Source: Ancylobacter oerskovii | GTDB lineage: Bacteria > Pseudomonadota > Alphaproteobacteria > Rhizobiales > Xanthobacteraceae | Assembly: GCF_018390555.1 (NCBI RefSeq) | Contig: NZ_JAHBGB010000012.1 | Span: 1-60,063 of the forward strand | Direction: 5' to 3' | DNA length: 60,063 nucleotides | Part shown: in pieces, positions 26,103-34,838 of the stretch | Numbering within the stretch: position 1 is the first letter of the stretch | Layout: each line of letters opens with the position of its first letter | Made by a program: the position numbers and the translations under genes | Notes under the pieces: model-generated | Told to the model about the DNA's origin: nothing | Databases searched by the model: none | What the model saw: only the letters and a program-made list of their open reading frames with translations

Positions 26103-26954
26103 ATGACTTCGCTCCCCCCGCACTTCCTGCGTCGTCCCCTCCGCGCCGGCACCGGCGCGCTCGGCGTCCTCCTGCTCGCCGGGGGACTGTCGGCGGCCTC
26201 GGCCGAAAAGCTCCGGCTCGGCAATGAAGGGGTCTACCCGCCCTTCTCCATGGTGGACTCCTCCGGCAACCTCACCGGCATGGAACCGGAGCTCGCCCGC
26301 GAGATGTGCAAGCGCATCGGCGCCGATTGCGAGATCGTCGTCATGGACTTCAAGGCGCTGATCCCCTCGATGCTTCAGGGCAAGTTCGACGGCATCGTGA
26401 CCCAGATCTCGCCGACGCCGGAGCGGGTCGGCAAGGCGCTGTTCGCCATGCCGATCGTCTACAACCCGGCCACCTTCATCGTCCGCAAGGACAGCGACTA
26501 CACCCTCACCAAGGAGGGGGTGACCGGCAAGGGGCTGCGCATCGCGCTACAGCGCGGCGCGTCCATGGTGCCCTATATCCACACGCATTTCGGCAAGGAC
26601 ACCTTCACCGAGGTCTATTACGACAACCCGGACCAGATGAAGCTCGACCTGCTGGCCGGCCGCCTCGACCTCATCTTCGATTCCAAGATCAACTGGACGC
26701 TGGAGCTGATCGCCAAGCCCGAAGGCAAGGACTACAAGCTGGCCGGCGGCGACCACTGGCTCGGCGATCCCGCCATCCCCGAGGCCGAGCGCGGCTATAG
26801 CTGGATCTTCCCCAAGAAGAGCGGGGAACTGGTCAAGCGCGTCAACGCCGCGCTGACCGAGATGATCAAGGACTGCACCTACACCAAGATCCGCAAGAAA
26901 TACGTGCCGGTCCAGACGCTCGCCTCGGAAGGCGCTTGCGAGAGTGCGAACTGA
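26103..26954 (+). CDS. Polar amino-acid ABC transporter substrate-binding protein
   Basis: A 283-residue family 3 solute-binding protein. The N-terminus is a Sec signal peptide (FLRRPLRAGTGALGVLLLAG then SAASA), placing it in the periplasm. The mature part begins EKLRLGNEGVYPPFSMVDSS and has MEPELAREMCKRIGADCEIV, then FDGIVTQISPTPERVGKALF. It ends with a Cys-containing tail (CTYTKIRKKYVP). The start at 26103 is preferred because AGGA lies 8 nt upstream; the ATG at 26097 is too close. Two permeases and an ATPase follow, so this is a complete importer. Lysine/arginine/ornithine or cystine-type ligands are typical; the neighbouring monooxygenases suggest a modified amino acid. Confidence 0.92.
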   Translation: MTSLPPHFLRRPLRAGTGALGVLLLAGGLSAASAEKLRLGNEGVYPPFSMVDSSGNLTGMEPELAREMCKRIGADCEIVVMDFKALIPSMLQGKFDGIVTQISPTPERVGKALFAMPIVYNPATFIVRKDSDYTLTKEGVTGKGLRIALQRGASMVPYIHTHFGKDTFTEVYYDNPDQMKLDLLAGRLDLIFDSKINWTLELIAKPEGKDYKLAGGDHWLGDPAIPEAERGYSWIFPKKSGELVKRVNAALTEMIKDCTYTKIRKKYVPVQTLASEGACESAN

Positions 26955-26979
26955 GCCCGATCCGCGCGGAGGCCGGCCG

Positions 26980-27711
26980 ATGACCCACCTCTCCCTCGCC
27001 GACCTTGCGGGCTATATGCGCCAGCTCGGCGAGGGAGCCCTGATCACGCTGGAGCTGTTCCTCGTGAGCTTCGCGCTGGCCTTCGCCTTAGGCGTGCTGA
27101 TCGGCATCGTGACGTTGTCGCGCAGCCGCCTCGTGCAGGCGGTGTGGCGGGTCTATGCCTCGGTCTTCATGGGCGTGCCCTCGCTGCTGGTCATCTTCCT
27201 GACATTCTATGGCGGCAGCGCCATGCTGGCGGCGATGTTCGGCGAATTCGGCGCGCGGATCGACGTCTCTCCCTTCGGTGCCGGCGTTACCGCCTTCACC
27301 ATCGTCTATGCCGCCTATATCGCCGAACTGATGCGCGGTGCCATCGATAACCTGCCCAGAGGTCAGTTCGAAGGCGCCCGCGCGCTGGCGATCCCGCCGG
27401 TGGTCATGTGGGGCAAGGTGATCCTGCCGCAGGTGATGCGGCTGGCGCTGCCCGGGCTCGTCAATGTCTGGAGCTTCATGCTGAAGGAGACGCCGCTGGT
27501 CTCGCTCGCCGGCCTGCAGGATCTGGTGGCCGCCGCCAAGATCTCGGCGGGAGCGACCAAGGAGCCCTTCATCTTCTTCATCGCCACCGCCTTCGTGTTC
27601 ATCGCGTTCAGCGCGGTGTCGTTCAAGCTGGCCACATGGCTGGAAATCCGCCTCGACCGTGGCCAACGCCGCGAGGCGGCCGGCGGCTCCCCCCCCGGGG
27701 CCGCGGCATGA
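26980..27711 (+). CDS. Amino-acid ABC transporter permease (HisQ/GlnP type)
   Basis: A 243-residue inner-membrane permease. Hydrophobic segments include LGEGALITLELFLVSFALAF and VFMGVPSLLVIFLTFYGG. The cytoplasmic EAA loop is visible as GQFEGARALAIPPVVMWGKV then ILPQVMRLALPGLVN. The start at 26980 has GGAG 8 nt upstream. It lies 25 nt after the binding-protein gene, and its stop overlaps the next permease start (ATGA at 27708-27711), so translation of the two permeases is coupled. The pair should form a heterodimeric channel with the ATPase at 28481. Confidence 0.93.
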   Translation: MTHLSLADLAGYMRQLGEGALITLELFLVSFALAFALGVLIGIVTLSRSRLVQAVWRVYASVFMGVPSLLVIFLTFYGGSAMLAAMFGEFGARIDVSPFGAGVTAFTIVYAAYIAELMRGAIDNLPRGQFEGARALAIPPVVMWGKVILPQVMRLALPGLVNVWSFMLKETPLVSLAGLQDLVAAAKISAGATKEPFIFFIATAFVFIAFSAVSFKLATWLEIRLDRGQRREAAGGSPPGAAA

Positions 27712-28484
27712 ACGGGCTGCCCATCGATCTCGATCTGGCCTGGGAGAGCCTGCCGGCGCTGTTAGACGGGCTGAAGGTGACGGCGATCCTCACCGCGCTG
27801 CCGTTGCTGTTCGGTCTCGCGCTGGCTTTTCCGATCTGCTTCGCCCGTATGTCCGATCGCCGATGGCTGGCCTTTCTGGCCGAGGCGTTCGTCACCTTCT
27901 TTCGCGGCGCGCCGCTGCTGATCCTGCTTTATCTGGTCTATTACGGACTCGGCCAGATCCAGGCGCTGCGCGAAGGCCCGTTCTGGATTCTGTTCGGTTC
28001 GCCCTTCGGCTGCGCCATCGTCGCGCTCAGCCTGAACCATGCGGCCTATATGGTCGAGGTGCTGCGCGGCAGCCTGCTGGCGGTGCCGCACGGCATCGTC
28101 GAGGCGAGCGAGGCGCTCGGCATCAGCCGGCGCAACGTCTTCATCTGGGTGAAGATGCCGCTGGCGATCCGCTACGGGCTGAAGGCCTACCAGAACGAGG
28201 TGGTGAGCTTCATCAAGGGCACCGCCATCGTCTCGGTGGTGACGATCACCGACCTGACGGCGGTAGCCAACACCATCTTCGAGCAGACCTATGATCCCTT
28301 CACGCCGATCCTGTGCGCGGCGGCGTTCTACTGGGCGTTCGTGAACGTGGTTCGCCTTTGCTTCAACCTGTGGAGGCGGTGGCTGAACCGCCACAACACC
28401 GAGGACGCCGCGGCCGATGCGGAGGCACCCGGAAGAGTCAACGCGCTGCGCCCCGCTTCCGATCTGAAACAGGTGATGCCTTGA
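27708..28484 (+). CDS. Amino-acid ABC transporter permease (HisM/GlnP type)
   Basis: The second permease, 258 residues. Membrane segments include LKVTAILTALPLLFGLALAF and FFRGAPLLILLYLVYYG. The EAA loop reads HGIVEASEALGISRRNVFIW then VKMPLAIRYGLKAYQNEVV. The start ATG overlaps the stop of the first permease. Its own stop TGA at 28482-28484 overlaps the TTG start of the ATPase. The C-terminal ~25 residues (after RRWLNRHNTED) are a polar extension rich in Ala and charged residues. Confidence 0.93.
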   Translation: MNGLPIDLDLAWESLPALLDGLKVTAILTALPLLFGLALAFPICFARMSDRRWLAFLAEAFVTFFRGAPLLILLYLVYYGLGQIQALREGPFWILFGSPFGCAIVALSLNHAAYMVEVLRGSLLAVPHGIVEASEALGISRRNVFIWVKMPLAIRYGLKAYQNEVVSFIKGTAIVSVVTITDLTAVANTIFEQTYDPFTPILCAAAFYWAFVNVVRLCFNLWRRWLNRHNTEDAAADAEAPGRVNALRPASDLKQVMP

Positions 28485-29245
28485 TCGTACAAGCTGATAC
28501 CGCCGGGACGGGCGCTCCCGCCATCGCGATCGCCGGGCTGGTGAAGCACTATGGCAGTCATCGCGCGCTCAACGGCATCGATCTCGACATCCGGCGCGGC
28601 GAGAAGATCGTCATCTGCGGCCCTTCCGGCTCGGGCAAGTCGACGCTGATCCGCTGCATCAACGCGCTGGAGCATCACGATGGCGGCTCCATCATGGTGA
28701 ACGGCATCAGGCTGAGCGCCGACGAGGGCACGGTGCAGGACATCCGCCAGGAAGTCGGCATGGTGTTCCAGCACTTCAACCTGTTCCCGCATCTCACGGC
28801 GCTGGAGAATTGCATGCTGGCGCCGCGCCTCAACCGTGGGATACCGAAGGCACGGGCCGAGAAGCTGGCCATGCATTATCTGGAGAGGGTCCACCTCGCC
28901 GACCATGCGCGCAAATATCCCGCGCGCCTGTCCGGCGGCCAGCAGCAGCGGGTGGCGATCGCGCGGGCGCTCTGCATGGAGCCGCGTATCCTCCTGTTCG
29001 ACGAGCCGACCTCGGCGCTCGACCCGGAAATGGTCGGTGAAGTGCTGGGTGTCATGGAGGGACTGGCCATCAGCGGCGTCACCATGGTCTGCGTCACCCA
29101 CGAGATGGGGTTCGCCCGTCGGGTGGCGGATCGCTGCGTGTTCATGGACCATGGCGAGATCGTGGAATGCGCCGAAGCCGAAGCTTTCTTCCAAGCCCCC
29201 GTGAGCCTGCGGCTGCGGAACTTCCTCGCCCAGATCCTGCGCTAG
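28481..29245 (+). CDS. Amino-acid ABC transporter ATP-binding protein
   Basis: A 254-residue ATPase of the HisP/GlnQ type. Walker A is GPSGSGKST, the Q-loop follows in VGMVFQHFNLFPHLT, the signature is LSGGQQQR, Walker B is RILLFDEPTSALDPEM and the H-loop is CVTHEMGFA. I use the TTG at 28481 as start, which overlaps the upstream stop (TTGA) and fits the coupled arrangement of the operon; no ATG is available before the conserved region. It powers the importer formed with 26103, 26980 and 27708. The gene is followed after only 18 nt by the convergent flavin reductase. Confidence 0.94.
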   Translation: MIVQADTAGTGAPAIAIAGLVKHYGSHRALNGIDLDIRRGEKIVICGPSGSGKSTLIRCINALEHHDGGSIMVNGIRLSADEGTVQDIRQEVGMVFQHFNLFPHLTALENCMLAPRLNRGIPKARAEKLAMHYLERVHLADHARKYPARLSGGQQQRVAIARALCMEPRILLFDEPTSALDPEMVGEVLGVMEGLAISGVTMVCVTHEMGFARRVADRCVFMDHGEIVECAEAEAFFQAPVSLRLRNFLAQILR

Positions 29246-29263
29246 CCCAATGGGCTGTCGCAT

Positions 29264-29800
29264 TCAGGTCAGATGGTGGAAGCGGCGGCCGAAATAGACC
29301 AGCCCCTCGCTGGCGTCACCCTCGCGCAGGCCCAGCACCTCGCAGAACATCACGTCGTGGGTGCCGATGCTGGCCACCTGCGTCACCCGGCAGTCGAAGG
29401 CAACGGCGGCCTCCGACAGCACCGGTGCGCCGGTGACCAGCGTGGTCCAGCCGGCGCCGGCGAAGCGCTCATCCATGGTCTTCACCCCGCCAGCGAAGCT
29501 CATGGAGAGTTCTTCATGATGCGGGCCGGCCAGGGTGTTGACGCACAGCACGCGGCTCGACGCGATCGCCGGATGCGACTGGTTGGAACGGTTCACGCAC
29601 ACCAGCAGCGTCGGCGGGCTGTCGGTCACCGAGCAGACCGCCGAGGCGGTGAAGCCGTAGCGTCCCTCTTCGCCGAGGCTGGTGACGATGTTCACCGCAG
29701 CGGGCAGCCGGGACATGCCGGCGCGGTAGCTGTCCCGGTTCACGGCTTCCGGCGCGGTGGTCGGGGCGGCGGTGGCTGCAGGGGAAGCGGGCGGATTCAT
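29264..29800 (-). CDS. Flavin reductase (HpaC/FMN_red-like), monooxygenase partner
   Basis: A 178-residue flavin reductase domain protein. It shows YRAGMSRLPAAVNIVTSLGE, then YGFTASAVCSVTDSPPTLLV and the motif CVNTLAGPHHEELSM. C-terminal GTHDVMFCEVLGL is typical. It would reduce FMN with NAD(P)H and supply FMNH2 to the two luciferase-like monooxygenases at 24736 and 29837. The start at 29800 has GGAGG five nt upstream, better than the first Met at 29818. It lies 37 nt downstream of the second monooxygenase on the same strand, clearly one operon. Confidence 0.93.
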   Translation of the reverse strand: MNPPASPAATAAPTTAPEAVNRDSYRAGMSRLPAAVNIVTSLGEEGRYGFTASAVCSVTDSPPTLLVCVNRSNQSHPAIASSRVLCVNTLAGPHHEELSMSFAGGVKTMDERFAGAGWTTLVTGAPVLSEAAVAFDCRVTQVASIGTHDVMFCEVLGLREGDASEGLVYFGRRFHHLT

Positions 29801-29836
29801 GAGACCTCCGATCGGCACGGGAAGAGGGGACGGGGA

Positions 29837-31147
29837 TCAGAACTCGCGCAGCATGTCGCGCAGGGTGGCTCCCTCGGCGTAGCTCGTGCGTGCCAGGCCG
29901 CGGCGCTGCAGCGCCGGCACCAGACCTTCGCAGATGTCGTTGATGTATTGCCGGCTGATATTGGTGGTGAACGGCCGGGTGATCAGGAAGCCGTCGCCGC
30001 CGACCTCCGCCATCACCTCGCCCATCCGCGCCGCCACCTGATCCGGCGTGCCGATGAGACCGTCGAGGCCGCGCCCGAGCTGGTCGGCGCAGAGCTGGCG
30101 CAGGGTCTTGCCGCTTCCCCATTGCTGGAAGGCGTCGAGCGAGCCCTGCTCGCCATTGGTGGTGAGGTGCGGCAGCGGCGCGTCGAGAGCGAAGGTGGAG
30201 AAGTCGATGTCGGTGATCGCGGCGATCATCGCAAGCGCCTTCTCGCAGTAGTCGGACGCTTCCACGATCCGCGCCGCCTTGGCCCGGGCCTCCTCCTCGG
30301 TTTCTCCAAGGATGGGGGCGACGACGAACAGCACCTTGATCTCGTCCGGGTCGCGCCCGCCGGCCGCCGCCCGGGCACGCACGTCGTCACGATAGGCCTT
30401 CAGGCCGGCAACGCCCATCGAGGGGGCTATGATGCTGTCGGCGGTCATGGCGGCGAACTGGCGGCCGCGCGGCGAGCCCCCGGCCTGCACGAAGGCCGGC
30501 CGGCCCTGCGGCGAGGGCACGCAATTGAGCGGGCCGCGGCTCTGGTAGTAGCTGCCCTTGAAATGGATCGGCTTCACCTTGGTGAAGTCGGCATAGGTGC
30601 CGGTCGCGCGGTCGCGTACTACCGCGTCCGGCTCCCAGCTCTCCCACAGCTGCTTGCACAGTTCGACATATTCGTCGGCCATGTCGTAGCGCGCCTGCCG
30701 GGGCGGCAGCTTGTCCATGCCGAAATTTTCGGCCGCCAGATCCTCTCCGGTGGTGACGATGTTCCAGCCGAACCGGCCCTTGCAGATATTGTCGAGCGTC
30801 GAGCACAGCCGGGCCAGCATGAAGGGCGGATAGGCCATGGTCGAGAAGGTGGCGACCACCCCGAGATGGGTGGTGCTGGCGCCGATCAGGGCGGCCATCG
30901 GCGAGGGGTCGGCCTTGGGCCCCATGATGTTGTGCTTCAGGTAGATCTCGTTGGTGCCGCCATAGGCTTCCGAGATCATCAGTGTGTCCTCGAGCATGAT
31001 GTAGTCGAAGCATGCCCGCTCCATGGCCTGGGCCATCTCGATGTAGAACTTGCCGTCCCACGGATCACCATCGCCGGTGAACGTCTTCGTCCATTCGTCG
31101 ACCGCGAAATTGGTGAACCATCCGAGATGGAATGGCCGTGCGCTCAT
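29837..31147 (-). CDS. FMN-dependent monooxygenase, NtaA/SnaA/DszA family (second copy)
   Basis: A 436-residue paralogue of the product of 24736. Landmarks are RPFHLGWFTNFAVDEWTKTF at the N-terminus, then CFDYIMLEDTLMISEAYGGT, GRFGWNIVTTGEDLAAENFG and CVPSPQGRPAFVQAGGSPRG. The C-terminus (VTRPFTTNISRQYINDICEG region) and final LRDMLREF match the first copy in layout. The two enzymes are far from identical, so they probably act on different substrates or successive steps rather than being a recent duplication. It shares an operon with the flavin reductase and is divergent from the LysR gene at 31444. Confidence 0.93.
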   Translation of the reverse strand: MSARPFHLGWFTNFAVDEWTKTFTGDGDPWDGKFYIEMAQAMERACFDYIMLEDTLMISEAYGGTNEIYLKHNIMGPKADPSPMAALIGASTTHLGVVATFSTMAYPPFMLARLCSTLDNICKGRFGWNIVTTGEDLAAENFGMDKLPPRQARYDMADEYVELCKQLWESWEPDAVVRDRATGTYADFTKVKPIHFKGSYYQSRGPLNCVPSPQGRPAFVQAGGSPRGRQFAAMTADSIIAPSMGVAGLKAYRDDVRARAAAGGRDPDEIKVLFVVAPILGETEEEARAKAARIVEASDYCEKALAMIAAITDIDFSTFALDAPLPHLTTNGEQGSLDAFQQWGSGKTLRQLCADQLGRGLDGLIGTPDQVAARMGEVMAEVGGDGFLITRPFTTNISRQYINDICEGLVPALQRRGLARTSYAEGATLRDMLREF

Positions 31148-31274
31148 AATTGCCCCGATACGCCTGATTGCCCACCGACTGAGTCAGCCTAGAGCGGGGT
31201 GTCGACGCGGGACCATCGCCAAAACACCATGTGATGTTCCCGCCAGGGAGCGGCGCCATATTGGGCATCGCGAC

Positions 31275-31287
31275 TGCATCTGATGCA
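31275..31287. promoter_or_regulatory. LysR-type box in the monooxygenase/LysR spacer
   Basis: TGCATCTGATGCA is a perfect 13-bp palindrome fitting T-N11-A. It sits in the 296-bp divergent spacer between the monooxygenase (-) and LysR (+) genes. A 12-nt identical stretch recurs in the other LysR divergon at 52944-52955. Confidence 0.55.
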
Positions 31288-31443
31288 CTCTCGATCAATC
31301 GACAGAAGTGATCAAAATCTGCTCATCATCGATTTGAGCCGCTCGCCGCGGAAACAGGGAGCGTAGCTTTGGGCGGCGCGCAATTTGCAATGACCACGTT
31401 CGTCCGGGGGGGGCGCAGGGAGGTGGTCAGGAGAGGTGCGGCG

Positions 31444-32550
31444 ATGTCGAACATTAGCCAGATCTACGACGTAGACTTGAAGTTGCTCCGCTGCTTTTGC
31501 ACCATCGTCGAGCAGCAGAGCTTCACCGCAGCGCAGGCGGCGCTCAATCTCTCGCAGTCGACCCTGAGCGAGAATCTCAAATCGCTGGAGATTCGACTCG
31601 GCACGCGACTGTGCCGGCGCGGCCCCAAGGGATTCAAGCTGTTCCGAGAGGGGGAAGCGGTCTATCAGGCCGCCAAGGAGCTGTTCGCCTCCATCGAGAC
31701 CTTCAAGCAGAAGGCGTCCAACCTCAACCAGGGAACCGGCTACGAACTGGTCGTCGGCATCCAGGACGGCATCGTCGAGAACCCCTCTGCGCGCATCCAC
31801 GACGCGATCCGGCGCTTCTCGGAATATTATCCTAATGTACGCTTTCGCATGGAAGTCATGCTTGGCTTCCAGCTGACCGGCCGCGTCGCCGACGGCATGG
31901 TGCATGTCGGCATCGGGCTGGTGAACGACCAGTTTCCTCAACTGACCTATGAGCACCTGTTCGATGAGCAGGGTTACATGTGCTGCAGCGACAAACATGC
32001 ACTCTTCGCGGTACCGGATGACGAGCTGACGCTCGACGACATCGAATCGGCGGCCTACTGCAACCGGGGGCATCTCGAATATTATCACCCCGAGCGCACG
32101 CGCCACGGCGTCACCAGCGGCGACATCGGGCTCGGCATCCAGTCACAGCTGGCCCTCATCCTGTCGGGCCGGAACATTGGATATGTGCTCGACCACACCG
32201 CCGAGCCGCTCATTGCCGTCGGTTCGCTCCGCGCTCTGCGGCCGGATCTGGTCCGCATCGTCAACCCGGTCACAGCGATGGTAGGCCCCAGCGTGGCCGG
32301 CTTCAAGCTGGCGCGCCGGTTCGTCGACTGCCTGGTCGACGTGCATATGGAGCTTGGCCAAGGTAGGGTGCTGCCGCGGCCGGCCTTCGCAAGCAGCTGC
32401 GGAACGCTTGTCGAGCAGGATGGCGTTTGCGTGGTCCTGCCGTCGTCGAAACCGGCTGAGCGTTTAGCCCCTGATGCGCCCTTTTCGAGCCACAGGTCGG
32501 CTTTCACACGCGAGGGTCATGTCACCAGGGACGTGTCCCCACCATCATAG
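31444..32550 (+). CDS. LysR-family transcriptional regulator of the monooxygenase locus
   Basis: A 368-residue LysR protein. The HTH is DLKLLRCFCTIVEQQSFTAA then LNLSQSTLSENLKSLEIRLG and LCRRGPKGFKLFREGEAV. The effector domain spans about residues 95-300. The start at 31444 (MSNISQIYDVDL) has AGGAGAGG about 7-10 nt upstream; an in-frame ATG 75 nt earlier does not. It is longer than usual, with a polar C-terminal tail of roughly 50 residues after VHMELGQGRVL that does not look like the family and may be read-through after loss of a normal stop. It is divergent from the monooxygenase-reductase operon and probably regulates both that operon and the importer. Confidence 0.9.
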   Translation: MSNISQIYDVDLKLLRCFCTIVEQQSFTAAQAALNLSQSTLSENLKSLEIRLGTRLCRRGPKGFKLFREGEAVYQAAKELFASIETFKQKASNLNQGTGYELVVGIQDGIVENPSARIHDAIRRFSEYYPNVRFRMEVMLGFQLTGRVADGMVHVGIGLVNDQFPQLTYEHLFDEQGYMCCSDKHALFAVPDDELTLDDIESAAYCNRGHLEYYHPERTRHGVTSGDIGLGIQSQLALILSGRNIGYVLDHTAEPLIAVGSLRALRPDLVRIVNPVTAMVGPSVAGFKLARRFVDCLVDVHMELGQGRVLPRPAFASSCGTLVEQDGVCVVLPSSKPAERLAPDAPFSSHRSAFTREGHVTRDVSPPS

Positions 32551-32995
32551 CTGTTGGCTGTGGGGCGAGAGTGCGGGTGGTCCTTAGAGACCGCGTTCCG
32601 GTGATTGCTCGGGTGGCTCGATTCTGGCGCTGTGCATCTACCTCCGCCGACCAGCCGGCCATAGTGGCGTCGGTTCTCGACGGCAGCACCAACGATTCAT
32701 GTGATCAGCTCTTCACTGCAGTGAGGATCGCTTGGCGGTTTCGCAAGAACCTCTTCTCACGACGGAAAATGGGCCGACCACCTTCAGGACCAGCTCCCCA
32801 ACTTCACCCACGCCAACACAATTCTCATACGGCTTTTGGAGCGACACCGACAATTGGCGACGCGCCCGAGACTCACAGCGTCGAGCCACTAGCGATCGAT
32901 ACAGCCGTGGAGCACCGGAGTAGGGGTTCGAGCCTTGCATGTGCGATGGCAATGTTGAGGGAGCAGCGGTTCAGTAGGTTTGTGCTTAGGGGTGG
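32551..32995. other. No gene recognised
   Basis: Overlapping short frames only, without domains or ribosome-binding sites. It separates the LysR gene from the vapBC relic. Confidence 0.4.
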
Positions 32996-33382
32996 TCATG
33001 CCGCCGCGATGTCCGTTTGGCTAAAGTCGCTCCCCTTGAACAGGAGGGGCTCGCCTGTGGCCTTTGCCAATGCATAGGCGAAGCAGTCACCGAAGTTCAG
33101 CCCAGCCCTGTGCCGTCCCTTTCCGAAGTCGAGGAAAGCCTGACTGGCAAGTTCGCCGTGTTCGATCGTGACTGGTTCGATGATGATCCCGGCACGGCGG
33201 AAGAAAGCCTCGACCTGCCGCATGCCGCCCGGTCCGAGCTGGTTTTCGATCACCATTGAGAGTTCGACTTAGTTCGCTACGCTGGTGCGACAGACGTCCG
33301 CGTCGTGAATGAGCTGAGCAAACGCTTCGGCCTCATCTTCTCGATAGAGGATCGCCACCATGGCCGAGGTGTCGATAATCAT
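32996..33382 (-). pseudogene. vapC: VapC PIN-domain toxin with nonsense codon
   Basis: VapC toxins are PIN-fold RNases. The frame opens at 33382 as MIIDTSAMVAILYREDEAEA (first acidic residue Asp4). It continues DVCRTSVAN, then meets TAA at + strand 33269-33271, codon 38, and resumes VELSMVIENQLGPGG. The C-terminal motif GLNFGDCFAYALAKATGEPL and FKGSDFSQTDI is intact. One substitution in one codon therefore breaks an otherwise complete toxin of 128 residues. An internal Met at 33256 could start a C-terminal piece that lacks the first catalytic Asp. The start overlaps the vapB stop by ATGA. Confidence 0.92.
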
Positions 33383-33627
33383 TTCGGCAGGCCGTTCTCG
33401 TCAAAGAGAAGATCGGCATGATCGACGTAAGGCCGCTTCACATGCGCTGCGGCGCGATCAGCAATCGCCAGCAGTTCACGCACACTGGCCTTGCCTTTCC
33501 TCCGCTCGATTCGGGCATATCGCTCGCGTAGGGCCTCTGTGACGATATGCGTCATGCTTTCGCCAGTGATGCGGGCAATGGCTTGCGCCAGGCGGTGTGC
33601 TTCAGGATCCTTGATGTTGAGGCTCAT
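33379..33627 (-). CDS. vapB: VapB-family antitoxin (Rv0623-like)
   Basis: An 82-residue antitoxin: MSLNIKDPEAHRLAQAIARI then TGESMTHIVTEALRERYARI, a ribbon-helix-helix type DNA-binding N-terminus, followed by the toxin-binding tail (YVDHADLLFDENGLPK). Its stop overlaps the vapC start, the usual operon order. GGAGG (reading rc of ACCTCC at 33631-33636) lies upstream as ribosome-binding site. It remains intact although vapC has a nonsense codon, so it may now serve only as a DNA-binding protein or be on its way to loss. Confidence 0.93.
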   Translation of the reverse strand: MSLNIKDPEAHRLAQAIARITGESMTHIVTEALRERYARIERRKGKASVRELLAIADRAAAHVKRPYVDHADLLFDENGLPK

Positions 33628-33879
33628 AGGACCTCCGTTTCTAGATTAATAGATAGATTTCTACCATTCTACCTGACCGCTATTGACTCGGCAATCGTAA
33701 GTCTCAGCCCGCGTCAGTTTAGCCGTACCTTCTGGCTGAGACCGGCCGGTCTCAGCGAAAGGTCGAGGCGCTTCGCCTGGAAGCCGCGCGTTTTATGATT
33801 GATGAGGGGCGCCACTTCGGTACAAAATTGCGAGCGCCGTTCGCCGCCGCTCCTATGCTTGATGCGGCAGCGAGCGTGC

Positions 33880-34585
33880 GCAGCAGGTCCGATTTTTCCC
33901 ATTAGCCGTATCTCTGACTTGCTCACCACCTCGACGCGTTGAGCGAGCGCACGCAGATGATCGCGGTGATATTCACCTGTCCCGGTACGTAGCTTGGCGC
34001 GGGCGACCTCGTCCTGGCCGAAGCCGTCGGGCGAACGCGGTGTCGGTGCGACGATCTCGCGGTCGAGCCAGGTGGCCCCTTCGGCACGGATCTGGCGGTC
34101 GAGCGAGAGCTGCGAGGCGATCTTGATGCTTGGGCCTACTCCGGCGAGCGAGCGGTCGTAGGCAAAGCCTCGCTCAGGCAGAACCTTCGGGATGGTCCGG
34201 TCCAGTGCTCGGCATGTACCCGCTGGACGTGGCCGGCGCGCCGGAGTGCCTCCAGTCGCCGGACATGCGAGCGGATATAGGCCTCGGGGCCCTTGCCCTG
34301 TTCGGTGAAGCGGTCACGGATACGGGCAAGGTGTGTGCTCGGGTTATAGATGCCCGTGCCATCGGTGTTCCCGAGGATGTTGAGATCGACCATGCGCGGC
34401 TGGGTGATTGGCGGCGTCACCTCGACGATCATACCACGCTGGAGGCCATCGAGCCGGGTGGCATCCGGGAACTCGACATGGTGGACGCGGGCATCGATGC
34501 CATCGACCACGAGATAGGTCGTCTCGCTCGGGCCGTTGCCGGCCAGTCCCTTGCCGAGTACCCGGCCGGTGATGCTGTTGCAGCA
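33880..34585 (-). pseudogene. VirD2-type relaxase (DUF3363) relic
   Basis: The minus strand encodes part of a conjugative relaxase with the DUF3363 C-terminal domain. Visible blocks are ITGRVLGKGLAGNGPSETTY, then VDGIDARVHHVEFPDATRLD, PPITQPRMVDLNILGNTDGT, HLARIRDRFTEQGKGPEAYI and RSHVRRLEALRRAGHVQRV. After a frame change near 34190 it continues AYDRSLAGVGPSIKIASQLS, then LDRQIRAEGATWLDREIVAP and RVEVVSKSEIRLMGKIG. The nuclease domain is absent and the C-terminus is rearranged. Together with the trbB relic at 13780 it points to a former integrative conjugative element. Confidence 0.85.
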
Positions 34586-34838
34586 TCACGATGCAACCGG
34601 CTTCACCGCTTCACGCACTACCCGCGTTGCTGACGCAGGAAGTGGGGATGCGGACGCTCGATCGTTCGTTACGCGGCAATGGCGCGTCCGCTCCGGTTGC
34701 TAAAGGCGCACACGCCACCGCCCACGCCGCCACGCAGGTGCTGTTCGAGATTCCTGCATGTCGGTTACCGCGATGAAAGCACGGTAGGCCTGAGAGAGCA
34801 TCGGCGGCGGCATGCGCGGCCGCCGGTCAACCCTTGCT

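Noticed and set aside
29273..31192. Very long open frame (about 640 codons) on the plus strand
   Set aside because: It is antisense to the flavin reductase and second monooxygenase, has Ala/Arg/His-rich shadow composition and matches no family.
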